64,000 nucleotides of DNA from Granulicatella elegans. Its GTDB lineage: Bacteria > Bacillota > Bacilli > Lactobacillales > Aerococcaceae. The position numbers were made by a program, and so were the translations under genes. The notes beneath the pieces were generated by a model. It was given only the letters and a program-made list of their open reading frames with translations, did not search any database and was not told where the DNA came from. Location: contig NZ_CP085953.1 of NCBI RefSeq assembly GCF_020735385.1, positions 868,001 through 932,000 of the forward strand. Direction: 5' to 3'. Positions within the stretch are counted from its first letter, which is position 1; each line of letters opens with the position of its first letter. This document shows, piece after piece, positions 47,739 to 56,955 of this stretch.

Positions 47739-48209
47739 ATGAAAGTTATATTTGTATGTTTAGGAAATATTTGCCGTTCACCGATGGCAGAAGCTGTGTT
47801 TAGACAAATGGTAAAAGATAGAGGGTTAGAACAACAAGTCATTATCGATTCTGCAGCAACAAGTTCTTGGGAACAAGGAAATCCTGTTCACTCTGGTACT
47901 AGAAAACAATTAGCAAAAGTAGGAATTTCGACAGATGGAATGTATTCGAGACAATTATCTTTAGTAGATTCCGATGCGGATTACATCATTGGAATGGATT
48001 CAGAAAATATGATGAATATAAGGCGAATGATGCAAGGAAAGACTAATGCAAAAATTGCGTCTTTATTAAGTTTTGCAGGAAGTAAGAGAGATATTGCAGA
48101 TCCATGGTATACAGGAGATTTTGAGCAAACGTATCAAGATGTTTGTTTGGGATGTGAAGCTTTAATAGAAGAAATTCAAGAGAAATTACAGAAAAATGGA
48201 GACAAGTAA
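47739..48209 (+). CDS. Low-molecular-weight protein-tyrosine phosphatase
   Basis: A 156-residue phosphatase. The P-loop VCLGNICRSPMAEAVF carries the catalytic cysteine and arginine near the N-terminus, and the general acid aspartate lies in IADPWYTGDFEQTY. Family members act on tyrosine-phosphorylated proteins, for example in capsule or stress control. It starts behind AAAAGGAGA and its stop overlaps the next start by one base. No tyrosine kinase is nearby. Confidence 0.92.
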   Translation: MKVIFVCLGNICRSPMAEAVFRQMVKDRGLEQQVIIDSAATSSWEQGNPVHSGTRKQLAKVGISTDGMYSRQLSLVDSDADYIIGMDSENMMNIRRMMQGKTNAKIASLLSFAGSKRDIADPWYTGDFEQTYQDVCLGCEALIEEIQEKLQKNGDK

Positions 48210-49306
48210 TGGAGAAAAATTTTAAACAACAATTAGTATTAATTGCAGTTGCAGCGACGAGTTTATTTTTCGTATTAAATATTAGTTATTTATATACAGG
48301 AATTACAAATCTTTTAGGAATGATGTCTCCTATTGTTTTAGGACTACTACTAGCTTTCATTTTTAATGTTCCTATGAAACATATGGAGAAGCAATTAGAA
48401 AAAATTAAGGTTCCGACTTCGTTTCGTAGAGGAATTGCAATTTTAGGGGTTCTATTGATTTTTGTTGCAATTGTAGTGGCTATTTCTTGGATTATTGTTC
48501 CAACTTTAGCGAAAACTGTTGTTCAATTAGGAGGAAGTTTTAATTACTTAATGGATTTTTGTGTGAATTGGATTCAACATTCAGGGTGGTTACAAGCAAC
48601 GGATGTAGAACGAATTACAGGATTTATTAATCAAAGTAATATTGTTTCTAGCGTTGTATCGTTACTAGGTGGTTTTACTTCTAACATTACTGGAATTTTT
48701 TCTAACGTATTTACGATTTTAATGGCAGTATTTTTAATGTTAAATATTTTAGGAAGTAAAGAACAATTACAATATTTAATGAATCGATTATTAAAGGTGT
48801 TTCTTCCAAAAAATCGATATGAATTACTTCAGTATATCGGTAAAGTCATATTAGATACTTATGATAAATTTTTAATGGGACAATTAATTGAAGCGATGAT
48901 TATTGGCTCATTAGTGTTTGTGACGTATAGTGTATTTCAATTGCCTTATGCAGCCATTACTGGTGTATTAGCAGGAGTGTTGTCGTTTATTCCATATATC
49001 GGACCATTTTCGGCTTGTATGTTAGGAGCCGTTTTCATTTTTACAGTAAGCCCGATTCAAGCGTTAATTTCGATTGGTGTCTTTTATGGGTTACAATTGA
49101 TTGAAGGGAATTTCATTTATCCTCGCGTGGTAGGGAATTCTATAGGGTTACCGACTGTGTTAACATTAGCAGCAGCTTTGATTGGTGGAAATTTATTCGG
49201 AATTTTGGGTTTGATTTTCTTTATTCCTCTTTGTGCAGTGGTATATCATCTTGTAAAAGAATTAGTTATCAAGCGAGAAAAAGCGTTGAAGTTGGAAGAT
49301 AAATGA
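48209..49306 (+). CDS. AI-2E/UPF0118-family transporter
   Basis: A 365-residue membrane protein with about eight hydrophobic segments. LLGMMSPIVLGLLLAFIFNV at the start, GVLAGVLSFIPYIGPFSACM in the middle and EGNFIYPRVVGNSIGLPTVL near the end are signatures of the AI-2E permease family (TqsA/YdiK). Known members export autoinducer-2 or exchange sodium for protons; the substrate here is unknown. It is coupled to the phosphatase gene (ATG at the TAATG overlap). Confidence 0.88.
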   Translation: MEKNFKQQLVLIAVAATSLFFVLNISYLYTGITNLLGMMSPIVLGLLLAFIFNVPMKHMEKQLEKIKVPTSFRRGIAILGVLLIFVAIVVAISWIIVPTLAKTVVQLGGSFNYLMDFCVNWIQHSGWLQATDVERITGFINQSNIVSSVVSLLGGFTSNITGIFSNVFTILMAVFLMLNILGSKEQLQYLMNRLLKVFLPKNRYELLQYIGKVILDTYDKFLMGQLIEAMIIGSLVFVTYSVFQLPYAAITGVLAGVLSFIPYIGPFSACMLGAVFIFTVSPIQALISIGVFYGLQLIEGNFIYPRVVGNSIGLPTVLTLAAALIGGNLFGILGLIFFIPLCAVVYHLVKELVIKREKALKLEDK

Positions 49307-49325
49307 GGTGAGAATCATCGAACAA

Positions 49326-49820
49326 ATGGAAAAAGAAATGTTCATGACGGAAGCTTTAAAAGAAGCACAAAAAGCGTATGATAAGGAAGAAGTTCCTATT
49401 GGAGCAGTTGTAGTTTTAAATGGCGAAATTATTGGACGTGGACATAATTTACGAGAAAAAGAACAAGATGCAACGTTACATGCGGAAATTAAAGCGATTC
49501 GGCAAGCAAATCAAGTTTTAGGGAGTTGGCGATTAGAAGATTGCGAATTGTTTGTGACATTAGAACCATGCCCCATGTGTAGTGGAGCTATGATTTTGTC
49601 ACGTTTGAAAAAAGTAACTTTTGGATCGTTTGATCCAAAGGCAGGGACTGCAGGAACATTTATGAATTTATTACAAGATGAACGATTTAATCATCAAGTA
49701 GAAGTCGAACATGGCGTGTTAGAAGAAGAGTGTCAACAAATTTTAAAAGACTTCTTTAAGGGATTAAGAGAACGAAATAAAAGACGAAAAGAACAAAAGA
49801 GATTAGAGAACGGTGAATGA
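49326..49820 (+). CDS. tadA: tRNA-specific adenosine deaminase
   Basis: A 164-residue zinc enzyme that makes inosine at the wobble position of tRNA-Arg(ACG). HAEIKAIRQANQ supplies the histidine and catalytic glutamate, and LEPCPMCSGAMILSRLKKV supplies two cysteine ligands. RLEDCELFVTL is typical. The start is uncertain: ATG 49326 gives the usual short N-terminus, but GAGGTGAG is 13 bases away; GTG 49308 and ATG 49341 are in frame. It lies just before the SRP RNA, as in Bacillus. Confidence 0.95.
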   Translation: MEKEMFMTEALKEAQKAYDKEEVPIGAVVVLNGEIIGRGHNLREKEQDATLHAEIKAIRQANQVLGSWRLEDCELFVTLEPCPMCSGAMILSRLKKVTFGSFDPKAGTAGTFMNLLQDERFNHQVEVEHGVLEEECQQILKDFFKGLRERNKRRKEQKRLENGE

Positions 49821-49863
49821 GCTAAATTCTCAATCTAAGTTCTACCATAAAATGTAGTCTCAG

Positions 49864-49900
49864 AGTAACTTCTAGTTTTGATACTTAACCAGAAGTTACT
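49864..49900. repeat. Hairpin repeat after tadA, intact copy
   Basis: AGTAACTTCT (49864-49873) pairs with AGAAGTTACT (49891-49900) and the stem extends inward through GTT/AAC. With the following bases to 49914 it matches 15665-15706 (two mismatches over 42 bp). There is no T-run after it, so it is a dispersed palindrome rather than a plain terminator. Confidence 0.65.
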
Positions 49901-49938
49901 TTGAAACTTTACGTGTGAAAACTATTTTCTTTGCACTG

Positions 49939-49967
49939 TTGCAATTTTTAGGAAAGTAGAGTATAAT
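49939..49967 (+). promoter_or_regulatory. Promoter of the SRP RNA
   Basis: TTGCAA (49939-49944), 17-bp spacer, TATAAT (49962-49967), about 7 bp before the expected RNA start. Confidence 0.85.
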
Positions 49968-49972
49968 AGTAT

Positions 49973-50075
49973 ATGCCGTTAGGCCATATGGCAATAGCGA
50001 ACATATGAATCGAGTCAGGTCCGGAAGGAAGCAGCTATAAGTATCGTTCGTTATGTGCTGTATGTACATAGAAGA
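49973..50075 (+). ncRNA. ffs: Signal recognition particle RNA, small (4.5S-like) type
   Basis: The universally conserved SRP loop GTCAGGTCCGGAAGGAAGCA with following GC lies at 50014-50035. The flanks GCGAACATA and the complementary CGTTCG/TATGT give the rod. The RNA is about 100 nt, the short form of Lactobacillales, without an Alu domain. It binds Ffh and targets nascent membrane proteins. The exact ends are approximate. Its place between tadA and dnaX matches Bacillus scr. Confidence 0.95.
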
Positions 50076-50080
50076 AATTA

Positions 50081-50112
50081 CAGGCTGGGGCTAGCGTTCC
50101 AGCCTGTTTTTA
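50081..50112 (+). terminator. Terminator of the SRP RNA
   Basis: CAGGCTGG pairs with CCAGCCTG around a 10-base loop, then T5. Confidence 0.92.
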
Positions 50113-50149
50113 TAAGTAAGTATTTTAGGATAGATGGAGGAGCTCTCTA

Positions 50150-52294
50150 GTGAAAAATAAAGGGTTCAAAGAAGAAGAAAAGCACTTAGTAGAAGTTCAA
50201 TCGAAATTTGATGCAAAAATACAATCTGAAAAACAAAGATTAAAAGATGAACATTTAGATCAACAACGTCAAGATTTCATTGATTTTTCAATTCATCAAT
50301 TAGAAGAACAAAAAGAATCTCCATATTTTGGAAGAATTGATGTGCAATTTGAAGGTGAACCAGAAGTGGAAAAAATGTATATTGGTTCATCTACATTTTT
50401 TGATGAAGAAAAACAAGTGCAAGTTTATGATTGGCGAGCGCCAATTGCGAGTTTATTTTATGAAGGAACTTTAGGAGATTTAACGTATCAAACTCCTTCA
50501 GGAATTCAACATGGACAAGCCTTTTTAAAACGTGATATTGTCATTAAAAAAGGGAAAATTCAATCGGTTTATGATGTAGAAAATGAAGAATCATTATTAA
50601 TGGAAACATTAAGTGCACCTACGAATCGTGATGGACATTTAGAAGGAATTACCGCAACGATTCAAAAGGAACAAAATGAAATTATTCGCCATAAACAGAA
50701 AGATTGGTTAATCGTTAATGGTTGTGCAGGTAGTGGTAAAACAACGATTTTATTACAACGAATTGCGTATTTAATGTATCAATCAAAAGATCAAACGCAT
50801 AATGATATGTTGTTGTTATCACGTAACCAATTATTTGCCAAATATATTTCACACGTTATTCCAAGTTTAACTGGAAGTGAATTATATCAACAAACATTAG
50901 CGCAACATACAGTAGAATTATTTAAGAAGTTTTTCTTAAATAAAACAAGCATGTTAGTACCGACTAAAACGAGAAGAGCGTATTTAACAGATAGCGAGTG
51001 GGCAGCACTTATTACCGAACAATTGCTTGCTTTATCAGTAGCGAATTTACATTTCCGTCCAATTTCAATGAAAGGATTTAGAATTTTTGGTGAAAAAGAT
51101 TATCAAAAAATCATCGAACAAGTGAATCCAAAATTAACATTATATCAACAATTGGTACAAATTCAGGAAGTGTTAGAAAAGAACTTAAAACGTCGATTAA
51201 ATCGTTTTTATGTTTCTGAAGTAGCTAAAAATGTATATGAAGAAATGTCTCCTATGCAAATTGAAGTATTGATGAAAAATCAAGAATTTAATAGTGAAAC
51301 AGAATATTATCAAATGCTAGGACAACGAGTATTTGAAAAACAATCACAGGATGTTGAACAACAAGTAGAAATGTTTGCTTTTGTCAATTTTGCTAAACAT
51401 TTACAAGATTGGATTCCGCTAGCTAAACAACGTAGAGAAGAATTAGGAAAAGTAGATAATGCTCAGTTACCTTTAAAAGATACAGGTGAAGGACGTCTTC
51501 AAGTAACAGCAGAAGGTGTAAGAGTGTTACTATATGTTGCTACAATGATTGCGCCAATTCGTGATTATCAAGGATATACTCACTTGTTTATTGATGAAGT
51601 TCAAGATGTGTCATTATTATTCATGGCAGCATTATCCAATTATTATTTCCGTGCGAAATTTACAGTAGTAGGGGATACATTCCAATCATTCTCAACAGCT
51701 ACAACGATTTTCTCTTTAGAAGAACGTCATCCAGAATTAGTAGCAGCCTTTTTCAAAGAACGTGTATTAGAACATCGTTCATTAGAAATTAGCTACCGTT
51801 GTACGGCACAAATTACTCGTTTCGCCAACGGTATTTTAGGATGGGAATTAGATAAAAATGTCTTCCCACGAACAGGTGAAGAAGTAGGGGTATTTGTCGA
51901 TGAAGAACCTTCAATTGCACGATTGAAGAAATTAGTGGAAGATACACCTGAACGTTATCATACAAATGCTATTTTCTGCCGTACGATGGATGAAGCAAAA
52001 GCTTTACAAAAAGAGTTAGTCGAGTTTGATGCTGAATTATTAGAAGATACAAGTGAATCTTTAGGTAGTCGATTAGTAGTGACAACTATTGAAGTTGCTA
52101 AAGGACTCGAGTTTGACCAAGTGTTTATTTGGCAAGCTACAAAAGATCGCTATGCAACGATGAAAGAACGCTTTATGTTCTATACAACTTGTACTCGTGC
52201 AAAACATCGCTTGAATATTTTAACAACTCCAGATGTGACAAGTTTTATTGCAAATTCTAAAGCGCCAATGTCTGTTTTTGGAACATTTCGGTAG
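50150..52294 (+). CDS. HelD-like UvrD/Rep-family helicase
   Basis: A 714-residue SF1 motor. A charged coiled-coil N-terminus (about 1-60) precedes YDWRAPIASLFYEG, a HelD-type signature. Walker A is NGCAGSGKTTILLQRIAYLM (about 189-208), Walker B HLFIDEVQDVSLLF, and later motifs include VVGDTFQSF, LEISYRCTAQITRFANG, and TIEVAKGLEFDQVF. HelD removes stalled RNA polymerase from DNA using ATP. It starts at GTG 50150 with GGAGGAG eight bases upstream. It splits the usual SRP RNA-dnaX neighbourhood. Confidence 0.85.
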   Translation: MKNKGFKEEEKHLVEVQSKFDAKIQSEKQRLKDEHLDQQRQDFIDFSIHQLEEQKESPYFGRIDVQFEGEPEVEKMYIGSSTFFDEEKQVQVYDWRAPIASLFYEGTLGDLTYQTPSGIQHGQAFLKRDIVIKKGKIQSVYDVENEESLLMETLSAPTNRDGHLEGITATIQKEQNEIIRHKQKDWLIVNGCAGSGKTTILLQRIAYLMYQSKDQTHNDMLLLSRNQLFAKYISHVIPSLTGSELYQQTLAQHTVELFKKFFLNKTSMLVPTKTRRAYLTDSEWAALITEQLLALSVANLHFRPISMKGFRIFGEKDYQKIIEQVNPKLTLYQQLVQIQEVLEKNLKRRLNRFYVSEVAKNVYEEMSPMQIEVLMKNQEFNSETEYYQMLGQRVFEKQSQDVEQQVEMFAFVNFAKHLQDWIPLAKQRREELGKVDNAQLPLKDTGEGRLQVTAEGVRVLLYVATMIAPIRDYQGYTHLFIDEVQDVSLLFMAALSNYYFRAKFTVVGDTFQSFSTATTIFSLEERHPELVAAFFKERVLEHRSLEISYRCTAQITRFANGILGWELDKNVFPRTGEEVGVFVDEEPSIARLKKLVEDTPERYHTNAIFCRTMDEAKALQKELVEFDAELLEDTSESLGSRLVVTTIEVAKGLEFDQVFIWQATKDRYATMKERFMFYTTCTRAKHRLNILTTPDVTSFIANSKAPMSVFGTFR

Positions 52295-52330
52295 TCAAAT
52301 CTGATAAAAAAATGTAAAATAGTAAAGGAT

Positions 52331-52367
52331 AGAAAACATAACCTACGATTGTAGTGTTGTGTTTTCT
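52331..52367 (+). terminator. Hairpin between the helicase gene and dnaX
   Basis: AGAAAACA...CTAC pairs with GTAG...TGTTTTCT with a small bulge. The T-run is internal to the 3' arm, so termination may be weak. Confidence 0.55.
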
Positions 52368-52394
52368 TAGTATAAAGTCAAAAGGAGAAGACCG

Positions 52395-54113
52395 ATGGCT
52401 TATCAAGCGTTATACCGAAAATGGAGACCACAAAAATTTGAAGATATGGTGGGGCAAACTGCAGTTACGAAAACATTGAAAAATGCGATTGTCCATCATA
52501 AAACAAGCCATGCATATTTATTTACAGGACCAAGAGGAACTGGGAAGACTAGTGCTGCGAAAATTTTTGCTAAAGCAATTAACTGTTTAAATCCTAAAGA
52601 TGGAGAACCTTGTAATGACTGTTTATTATGTAAAGGTATTACAGAAGGAACGATTGGGGACGTTATTGAAATCGATGCGGCGAGTAATAATGGGGTAGAA
52701 GAAATTCGTGATATTCGAGATAAAGCTCGATATGCTCCAACTCAAGCAACGTATAAAGTTTATATTATCGATGAAGTACATATGTTATCAACGGGAGCGT
52801 TCAATGCTTTATTAAAAACATTGGAAGAACCGCCCAAAAATGTTATTTTCATTTTAGCAACGACTGAACCGCATAAAATTCCGGCAACAATTATTTCAAG
52901 AACACAGCGATTTGATTTTAGAAGAATTACGAATGATGAAATTATTCAACGACTTCGTTATATTTTAGAACAAGAAGAGATTGCTTATGAAGAAGAGGCG
53001 CTAAGTGTCATTGCTCGTTGTGCTAATGGTGGAATGCGTGATGCGTTGAGTTTATTAGATCAAGTCATTTCATTTAGTGATGATAAAGTGAGTTTTGAAC
53101 AAGCCATTCAAGTTTCTGGAAGTTTAACAGATGAATTAATGATTGAATTTGTTCGCCTATTGACTCAGCAACAAGCGCAAGCAGCTTTATTACAATTGCA
53201 AGACTTATTATTGCTAGGAAAAGAAGCATCTCGTTTAATTGAAGAATGGTTAGAATTTTCTAGAGATTTATTAGTAGCTAAACAAACCGGAGATATGATT
53301 GGTAGAAGTGAAGATTTTGTGGAGTTTGCAAAAGAGGTCGAAGAAGCCTTTTTATATCGCTTTATGGATGCTTTAAATCAAACGCAACAAGAAATGCGAT
53401 TTACAACAAAACCAACCATTAGTTTAGAAGTCTTTACGATTAAAATGGCTCAACCAGTAGTAGCAGTAGTTCAGCAAGCAGCCCCAGCAAATCAGGAATA
53501 TGTCTCACAATTGGAACAACGGTTGCAAAGTTTACAGCAACAGATGTCTCAATTATTACAAGGACAAGGAATAGTAGCTCCTAAAAAAGCATCAACCCCA
53601 CAAGCAAAAGCAAGTACGTATAAGCCAAATATTGGTGAAGTTTACAAAGTACTAGATGCTGCAACTCGTAAAGATTTAATTTTTATTCGAGAATTGTGGG
53701 GAGATTTATTACAAATGCTTTCGATCACTCAAAGAGCACTATTGAAAGCAAGCGAACCTGTAGCGGCCAGTCCAAATGGCTTTGTCTTAAAATTTGATTA
53801 TGAAATTTTGTGTCAAAGAGCACAGGAAAGTGTAGAACTTCATGAAGATATTGCTCGTCATTGTCAAACGTTAGCGCAATACCCAGGAAATTTTGTCAGC
53901 GCAACAGGAGAACAATGGGTACAAATACGACAAGATTATTTAAGAGATAAGAAAGAAAAGCAAGAAGCAGAAGGTGTGACTCATGCAACAGAAATGGAAG
54001 AGCAACCGACTGATGAAGAAGAAAAAAATGAAGTGGAACAATTAGTTCAAAATACAATTGATTTGTTTGGAGAAGAAATTGTTCATATATCAGAAGAAAC
54101 AGAAAACAATTAA
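52395..54113 (+). CDS. dnaX: DNA polymerase III gamma/tau subunit
   Basis: A 572-residue clamp-loader ATPase. YQALYRKWRPQKFEDMVGQ opens the protein, Walker A is FTGPRGTGKTSAAKIFAKAI (about 43-62), a zinc module has cysteines in CLNPKDGEPCNDCLLC, and YIIDEVHMLSTGAFNALLKT carries Walker B. A glutamine-rich linker (about 375-410) leads to the tau C-terminus that binds the polymerase. It starts behind AAAGGAG. dnaX-ybaB-recR form one operon. Confidence 0.97.
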   Translation: MAYQALYRKWRPQKFEDMVGQTAVTKTLKNAIVHHKTSHAYLFTGPRGTGKTSAAKIFAKAINCLNPKDGEPCNDCLLCKGITEGTIGDVIEIDAASNNGVEEIRDIRDKARYAPTQATYKVYIIDEVHMLSTGAFNALLKTLEEPPKNVIFILATTEPHKIPATIISRTQRFDFRRITNDEIIQRLRYILEQEEIAYEEEALSVIARCANGGMRDALSLLDQVISFSDDKVSFEQAIQVSGSLTDELMIEFVRLLTQQQAQAALLQLQDLLLLGKEASRLIEEWLEFSRDLLVAKQTGDMIGRSEDFVEFAKEVEEAFLYRFMDALNQTQQEMRFTTKPTISLEVFTIKMAQPVVAVVQQAAPANQEYVSQLEQRLQSLQQQMSQLLQGQGIVAPKKASTPQAKASTYKPNIGEVYKVLDAATRKDLIFIRELWGDLLQMLSITQRALLKASEPVAASPNGFVLKFDYEILCQRAQESVELHEDIARHCQTLAQYPGNFVSATGEQWVQIRQDYLRDKKEKQEAEGVTHATEMEEQPTDEEEKNEVEQLVQNTIDLFGEEIVHISEETENN

Positions 54114-54125
54114 GGAGGAATCAAC

Positions 54126-54443
54126 ATGCGTGGAATGGGAAATATGCAAGGCATGATGAAACAAATGCAAAAATTACAAAAACAAATGGCACAAGCTCAA
54201 GAGGAGTTAAACCAAACAGAATATGTAGGAAGCTCTCAAAGTGACTTAGTACAAGTAACAGTGAATGGAAAACGTCAAGTACTTTCTGTATCAATTAAAC
54301 CAGAAGCTGTGGATGGAGATGATGTTGAATTATTACAAGATTTAGTATTAATGGCAACAAATCGTGCGTTAGAACAAGCTGAAAAAGCAAATGAACAAAC
54401 AATGGGACAATTTACTAGAGGATTAAATATCCCTGGATTTTAA
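54126..54443 (+). CDS. YbaB/EbfC-family nucleoid-associated protein
   Basis: A 105-residue DNA-binding protein. The methionine- and glutamine-rich start (MGNMQGMMKQMQKLQKQMAQ) and VQVTVNGKRQVLSVSIKPEA are typical of the family, which forms tweezer-like dimers that bend DNA. It lies between dnaX and recR in nearly all Firmicutes. It follows dnaX by 12 bp, with TAAGGAGGA as the ribosome site. Confidence 0.94.
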   Translation: MRGMGNMQGMMKQMQKLQKQMAQAQEELNQTEYVGSSQSDLVQVTVNGKRQVLSVSIKPEAVDGDDVELLQDLVLMATNRALEQAEKANEQTMGQFTRGLNIPGF

Positions 54444-54460
54444 TGAGTTGAGGTGAGAGG

Positions 54461-55057
54461 ATGCAATATCCAGAACCAATTGCTCGATTAATGGATAGTT
54501 ATATGAAACTGCCTGGAATCGGTGCAAAAACAGCAGCTCGTCTTGCTTTTTTCAGCATGGAAATGCCGGAAGAAGAAGTGATGAATTTTGCCAATGCACT
54601 TATTAGTTGTAAACGAGATTTAACGATGTGTTCTGTTTGTGGAAATATTACGCAAGAAGATCCTTGTGAGATTTGCCAAGATGCTTCTAGAGATAGAACG
54701 AAAATATTAGTCGTTGAAGATAGTCGAGATGTGATGAGTTTAGAGAGAATGAAGGAATATAAAGGGTTGTACCATGTTCTTCATGGTGTTCTTTCCCCAA
54801 TGGAAGGGACGGGGCCTGATGATATAAATGTTGCCTCTCTAATTCAGCGCCTTCAAGATCCTACTGTAGAAGAAGTGATTATTGCCACTAATGCAACTGC
54901 AGAAGGTGAAGCAACTGCGATGTATTTATCTCGTTTAATTAAACCAGCTGGTATTAAAGTGACGCGTTTAGCGCATGGACTAGCTGTTGGTAGTGATATT
55001 GAATATGCAGATGAAATGACCTTATTCAAAGCAATTGAAGGACGAAGAGAGCTGTAA
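54461..55057 (+). CDS. recR: Recombination protein RecR
   Basis: A 198-residue protein of RecFOR gap repair. The helix-hairpin-helix is [20 protein letters not shown], the four-cysteine zinc finger [16 protein letters not shown], and the Toprim domain [20 protein letters not shown] with [20 protein letters not shown]. It begins behind GAGGTGAGAGG and is the last gene of the dnaX operon. A long structured element follows it. Confidence 0.97.
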   Translation: MQYPEPIARLMDSYMKLPGIGAKTAARLAFFSMEMPEEEVMNFANALISCKRDLTMCSVCGNITQEDPCEICQDASRDRTKILVVEDSRDVMSLERMKEYKGLYHVLHGVLSPMEGTGPDDINVASLIQRLQDPTVEEVIIATNATAEGEATAMYLSRLIKPAGIKVTRLAHGLAVGSDIEYADEMTLFKAIEGRREL

Positions 55058-55174
55058 TGAAAAATTAAACAGAATAATGTTGCTAAGATAAGTGAGGATG
55101 GAAACTCGCATTTCCTCGGACATCTTCATAGTAACAACAATAGCTGTACCGAGCTTCAAAGAGGGCGCTGGGAA

Positions 55175-55182
55175 TAAATTCC
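55175..55182 (+). repeat. Target site duplication, left copy
   Basis: TAAATTCC, identical to 56667-56674 on the other side of the ISL3 element. Confidence 0.92.
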
Positions 55183-56666
55183 GGCTCTTTGTCAAATAGG
55201 GTTGATGAAACAATTTTAGTGAAGGAATTAAGCAGCGTCAGGTTGCTTAATTCCTTTTTTAGTTGTTGGAGTAAATAGTTTAGACATTAGTAGAATTCTA
55301 TTTCTAAAATGAGTAAAACTGCTGTAGCCATATGCATTTCTTTTAAGTACTTTTATCTTGTTGTTAATCCCTTCAATAGGTCCATTTGAAAGTGTTGGAT
55401 ACTCACAAGAATTTTGTAAATACGGTAAAAATTTCTTAAATGTTTGGAGAACACGATTTAATCCATCAGACAGAAGTTTTGGTTGTACACTCATCAATTC
55501 TTCTTTGAAATCATTGAAATTTCGCTCTTTAAAAACTTCTCTTAATTGATGTACTGTTTCATATTCTGGTTTAAGTGAAGGTACTTCTTGTAATAAATAA
55601 TCTACAATTCCTTGAGAATGCGTTAACCAATCGAATAATCTGTAATAGCTGTAGTGATAGGATTGAAGGTCATCTCGATTTTTTAAGATTAGTTTCCAGT
55701 AACGTTTTAATTTATTATAAAGACGTCTATCTTTAAAGCGTACTTGATTCATTTTTCTTGTTCTTGTCTTGTTTAATTCTCTATTTAAAGCTTGAATAAT
55801 ATGAAATGGATCAATAATAATTTTAGCCTTAGGGAATAAATGTTTAATCACTTTAATGTATGGAGCATACATATCAATCGAAATTGTTTTAACATTTAAA
55901 CGTGTTTGTAGAGGAAACTGGTTGAAATAACGAACTAAATTCTTCATTTTTCTATCTTGAATAACATCAACAAGTTGATGAGTAATAGCGTCACAATAAG
56001 CAAAACTCATACTAGCTTCAGCGGAGGCTACAGACTTAAATTCATCCCAACACATATGTTCAGGTAACTCATTTAAAGGCTTAATTCTAAGAGATTCAGC
56101 AGTTTCATTGACAACTCTGCGAACAGTATGAACGGAAACATTCATTTCATTAGCAATATGAGATTCAGAAACTGTTTCGCAAGCTTTAACTTTAATTTCA
56201 TTTTTTACATTTTTAGAAATAAAAGCATTAAGGTCTACGATACTAGTTGTATCAGCAGTAAAACTATGAGAGCATTCACGGCAGAAGAAACGCTGTTTTC
56301 TTAATTTAAGAAAAGCAGGCAATCCAGAAACCGGATTAAGCGTAATTCTAGAAGTACGAGTACCGTTTTTAACAATAGAAAAATCACGATTTACACAACT
56401 ACAGTTAGGGCAAGCGTCTGGGCAATAGGTATAGGTAGCGAAGAAAAACAAGCTTTTTTTCTTCTTAAAATACCCTTCTTCTACATTATCTTCCCATTTT
56501 ACATTTTTATCTTTGATTTGTAGCACAACTTCTTGTATAGTAGTCATAGGGTTTCATCTCCTCTTAAATAGTTTAGACGCTTTTAATATAAGGGATGAAG
56601 CCCTTTTTGTATACACTAAAATAGGGTTGGTGGATTTTCTCCATCAACCCTATAAATTATAGAACC
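55183..56666 (-). mobile_element. Intact ISL3-family insertion sequence (1484 bp)
   Basis: Left end GGCTCTTTGTCAAATAGGGT (continuing TGATG) and right end, read inward, GGTTCTATAATTTATAGGGT (continuing TGATG) are imperfect inverted repeats of the ISL3 type. A perfect 8-bp duplication TAAATTCC flanks the element, as expected for this family. The single transposase gene is complete. The clean duplication suggests a recent insertion. The target is the loop of the hairpin described at 55110-56743. Confidence 0.93.
55228..56547 (-). CDS. ISL3-family transposase
   Basis: A 439-residue DDE transposase. The N-terminal zinc-finger region has CPDACPNCSC and RFFCRECSHSFTADTTS. A helix-turn-helix lies in VSESHIANEMNVSVHTVRRV. 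The catalytic domain includes HMCWDEFKS, ISIDMYAPYIKVIKHLFPKA, IIDPFHIIQALNRELNKTR and SNGPIEGINNKIKVLKRNAY with the final glutamate. The length is normal and no frame breaks are visible, so it may be active. Confidence 0.95.
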   Translation of the reverse strand: MTTIQEVVLQIKDKNVKWEDNVEEGYFKKKKSLFFFATYTYCPDACPNCSCVNRDFSIVKNGTRTSRITLNPVSGLPAFLKLRKQRFFCRECSHSFTADTTSIVDLNAFISKNVKNEIKVKACETVSESHIANEMNVSVHTVRRVVNETAESLRIKPLNELPEHMCWDEFKSVASAEASMSFAYCDAITHQLVDVIQDRKMKNLVRYFNQFPLQTRLNVKTISIDMYAPYIKVIKHLFPKAKIIIDPFHIIQALNRELNKTRTRKMNQVRFKDRRLYNKLKRYWKLILKNRDDLQSYHYSYYRLFDWLTHSQGIVDYLLQEVPSLKPEYETVHQLREVFKERNFNDFKEELMSVQPKLLSDGLNRVLQTFKKFLPYLQNSCEYPTLSNGPIEGINNKIKVLKRNAYGYSSFTHFRNRILLMSKLFTPTTKKGIKQPDAA

Positions 56667-56674
56667 TAAATTCC
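56667..56674 (+). repeat. Target site duplication, right copy
   Basis: TAAATTCC, the partner of 55175-55182. The gap from here to 56955 holds the right half of the long hairpin, then AT-rich sequence with a terminator relic (TATGGGAAGTTTTTTT near 56860) and no gene. Confidence 0.92.
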
Positions 56675-56955
56675 TGGCGCCCTCTAATTCATATCGGTTA
56701 CTTTTCGCTATTGTTGTTAATAGAATCCGAGGAGGTTCTTTTTCAATCGTGCATTGTCAATTTGTGTTATTTTTTCTTTTATGAAACGGAAAGAGTGCAT
56801 TTTTATGGGATGCGGAGCAAGGGATGGGACTTTGTGCTTGAATGGATATGAATGAGCTAGTATGGGAAGTTTTTTTGTAACTAAAAAGACTTTTTTTGCA
56901 TTGAAAAGATCAAATACAAAAAAGGTCTAAGAGTTTTAGAACTATTTATGAAATG

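Larger units (their letters stand above)
55110..56743 (+). other. Long rod-like hairpin (possible 6S-like RNA or giant terminator) split by an ISL3 element
   Basis: Without the IS and one target copy, nested arms pair in order: 55110-55120 with 56726-56736 (11 bp), 55132-55144 with 56707-56719 (13 bp, perfect), 55148-55152 with 56694-56698, 55160-55168 with 56677-56685 (9 bp, perfect), and GGGAA with TTCCT at the tip. TTCTTTTT follows the last arm. The intact element would be about 150 nt. A rod with internal bubbles recalls 6S RNA, but I cannot confirm a 6S sequence match. It may equally be the recR terminator or a palindromic repeat. Confidence 0.55.

Noticed and set aside
55090-55182. T-box or other amino-acid riboswitch after recR
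   Set aside because: No T-box sequence is present and no biosynthetic or synthetase gene follows on the plus strand; the arms pair with sequence beyond the IS instead.
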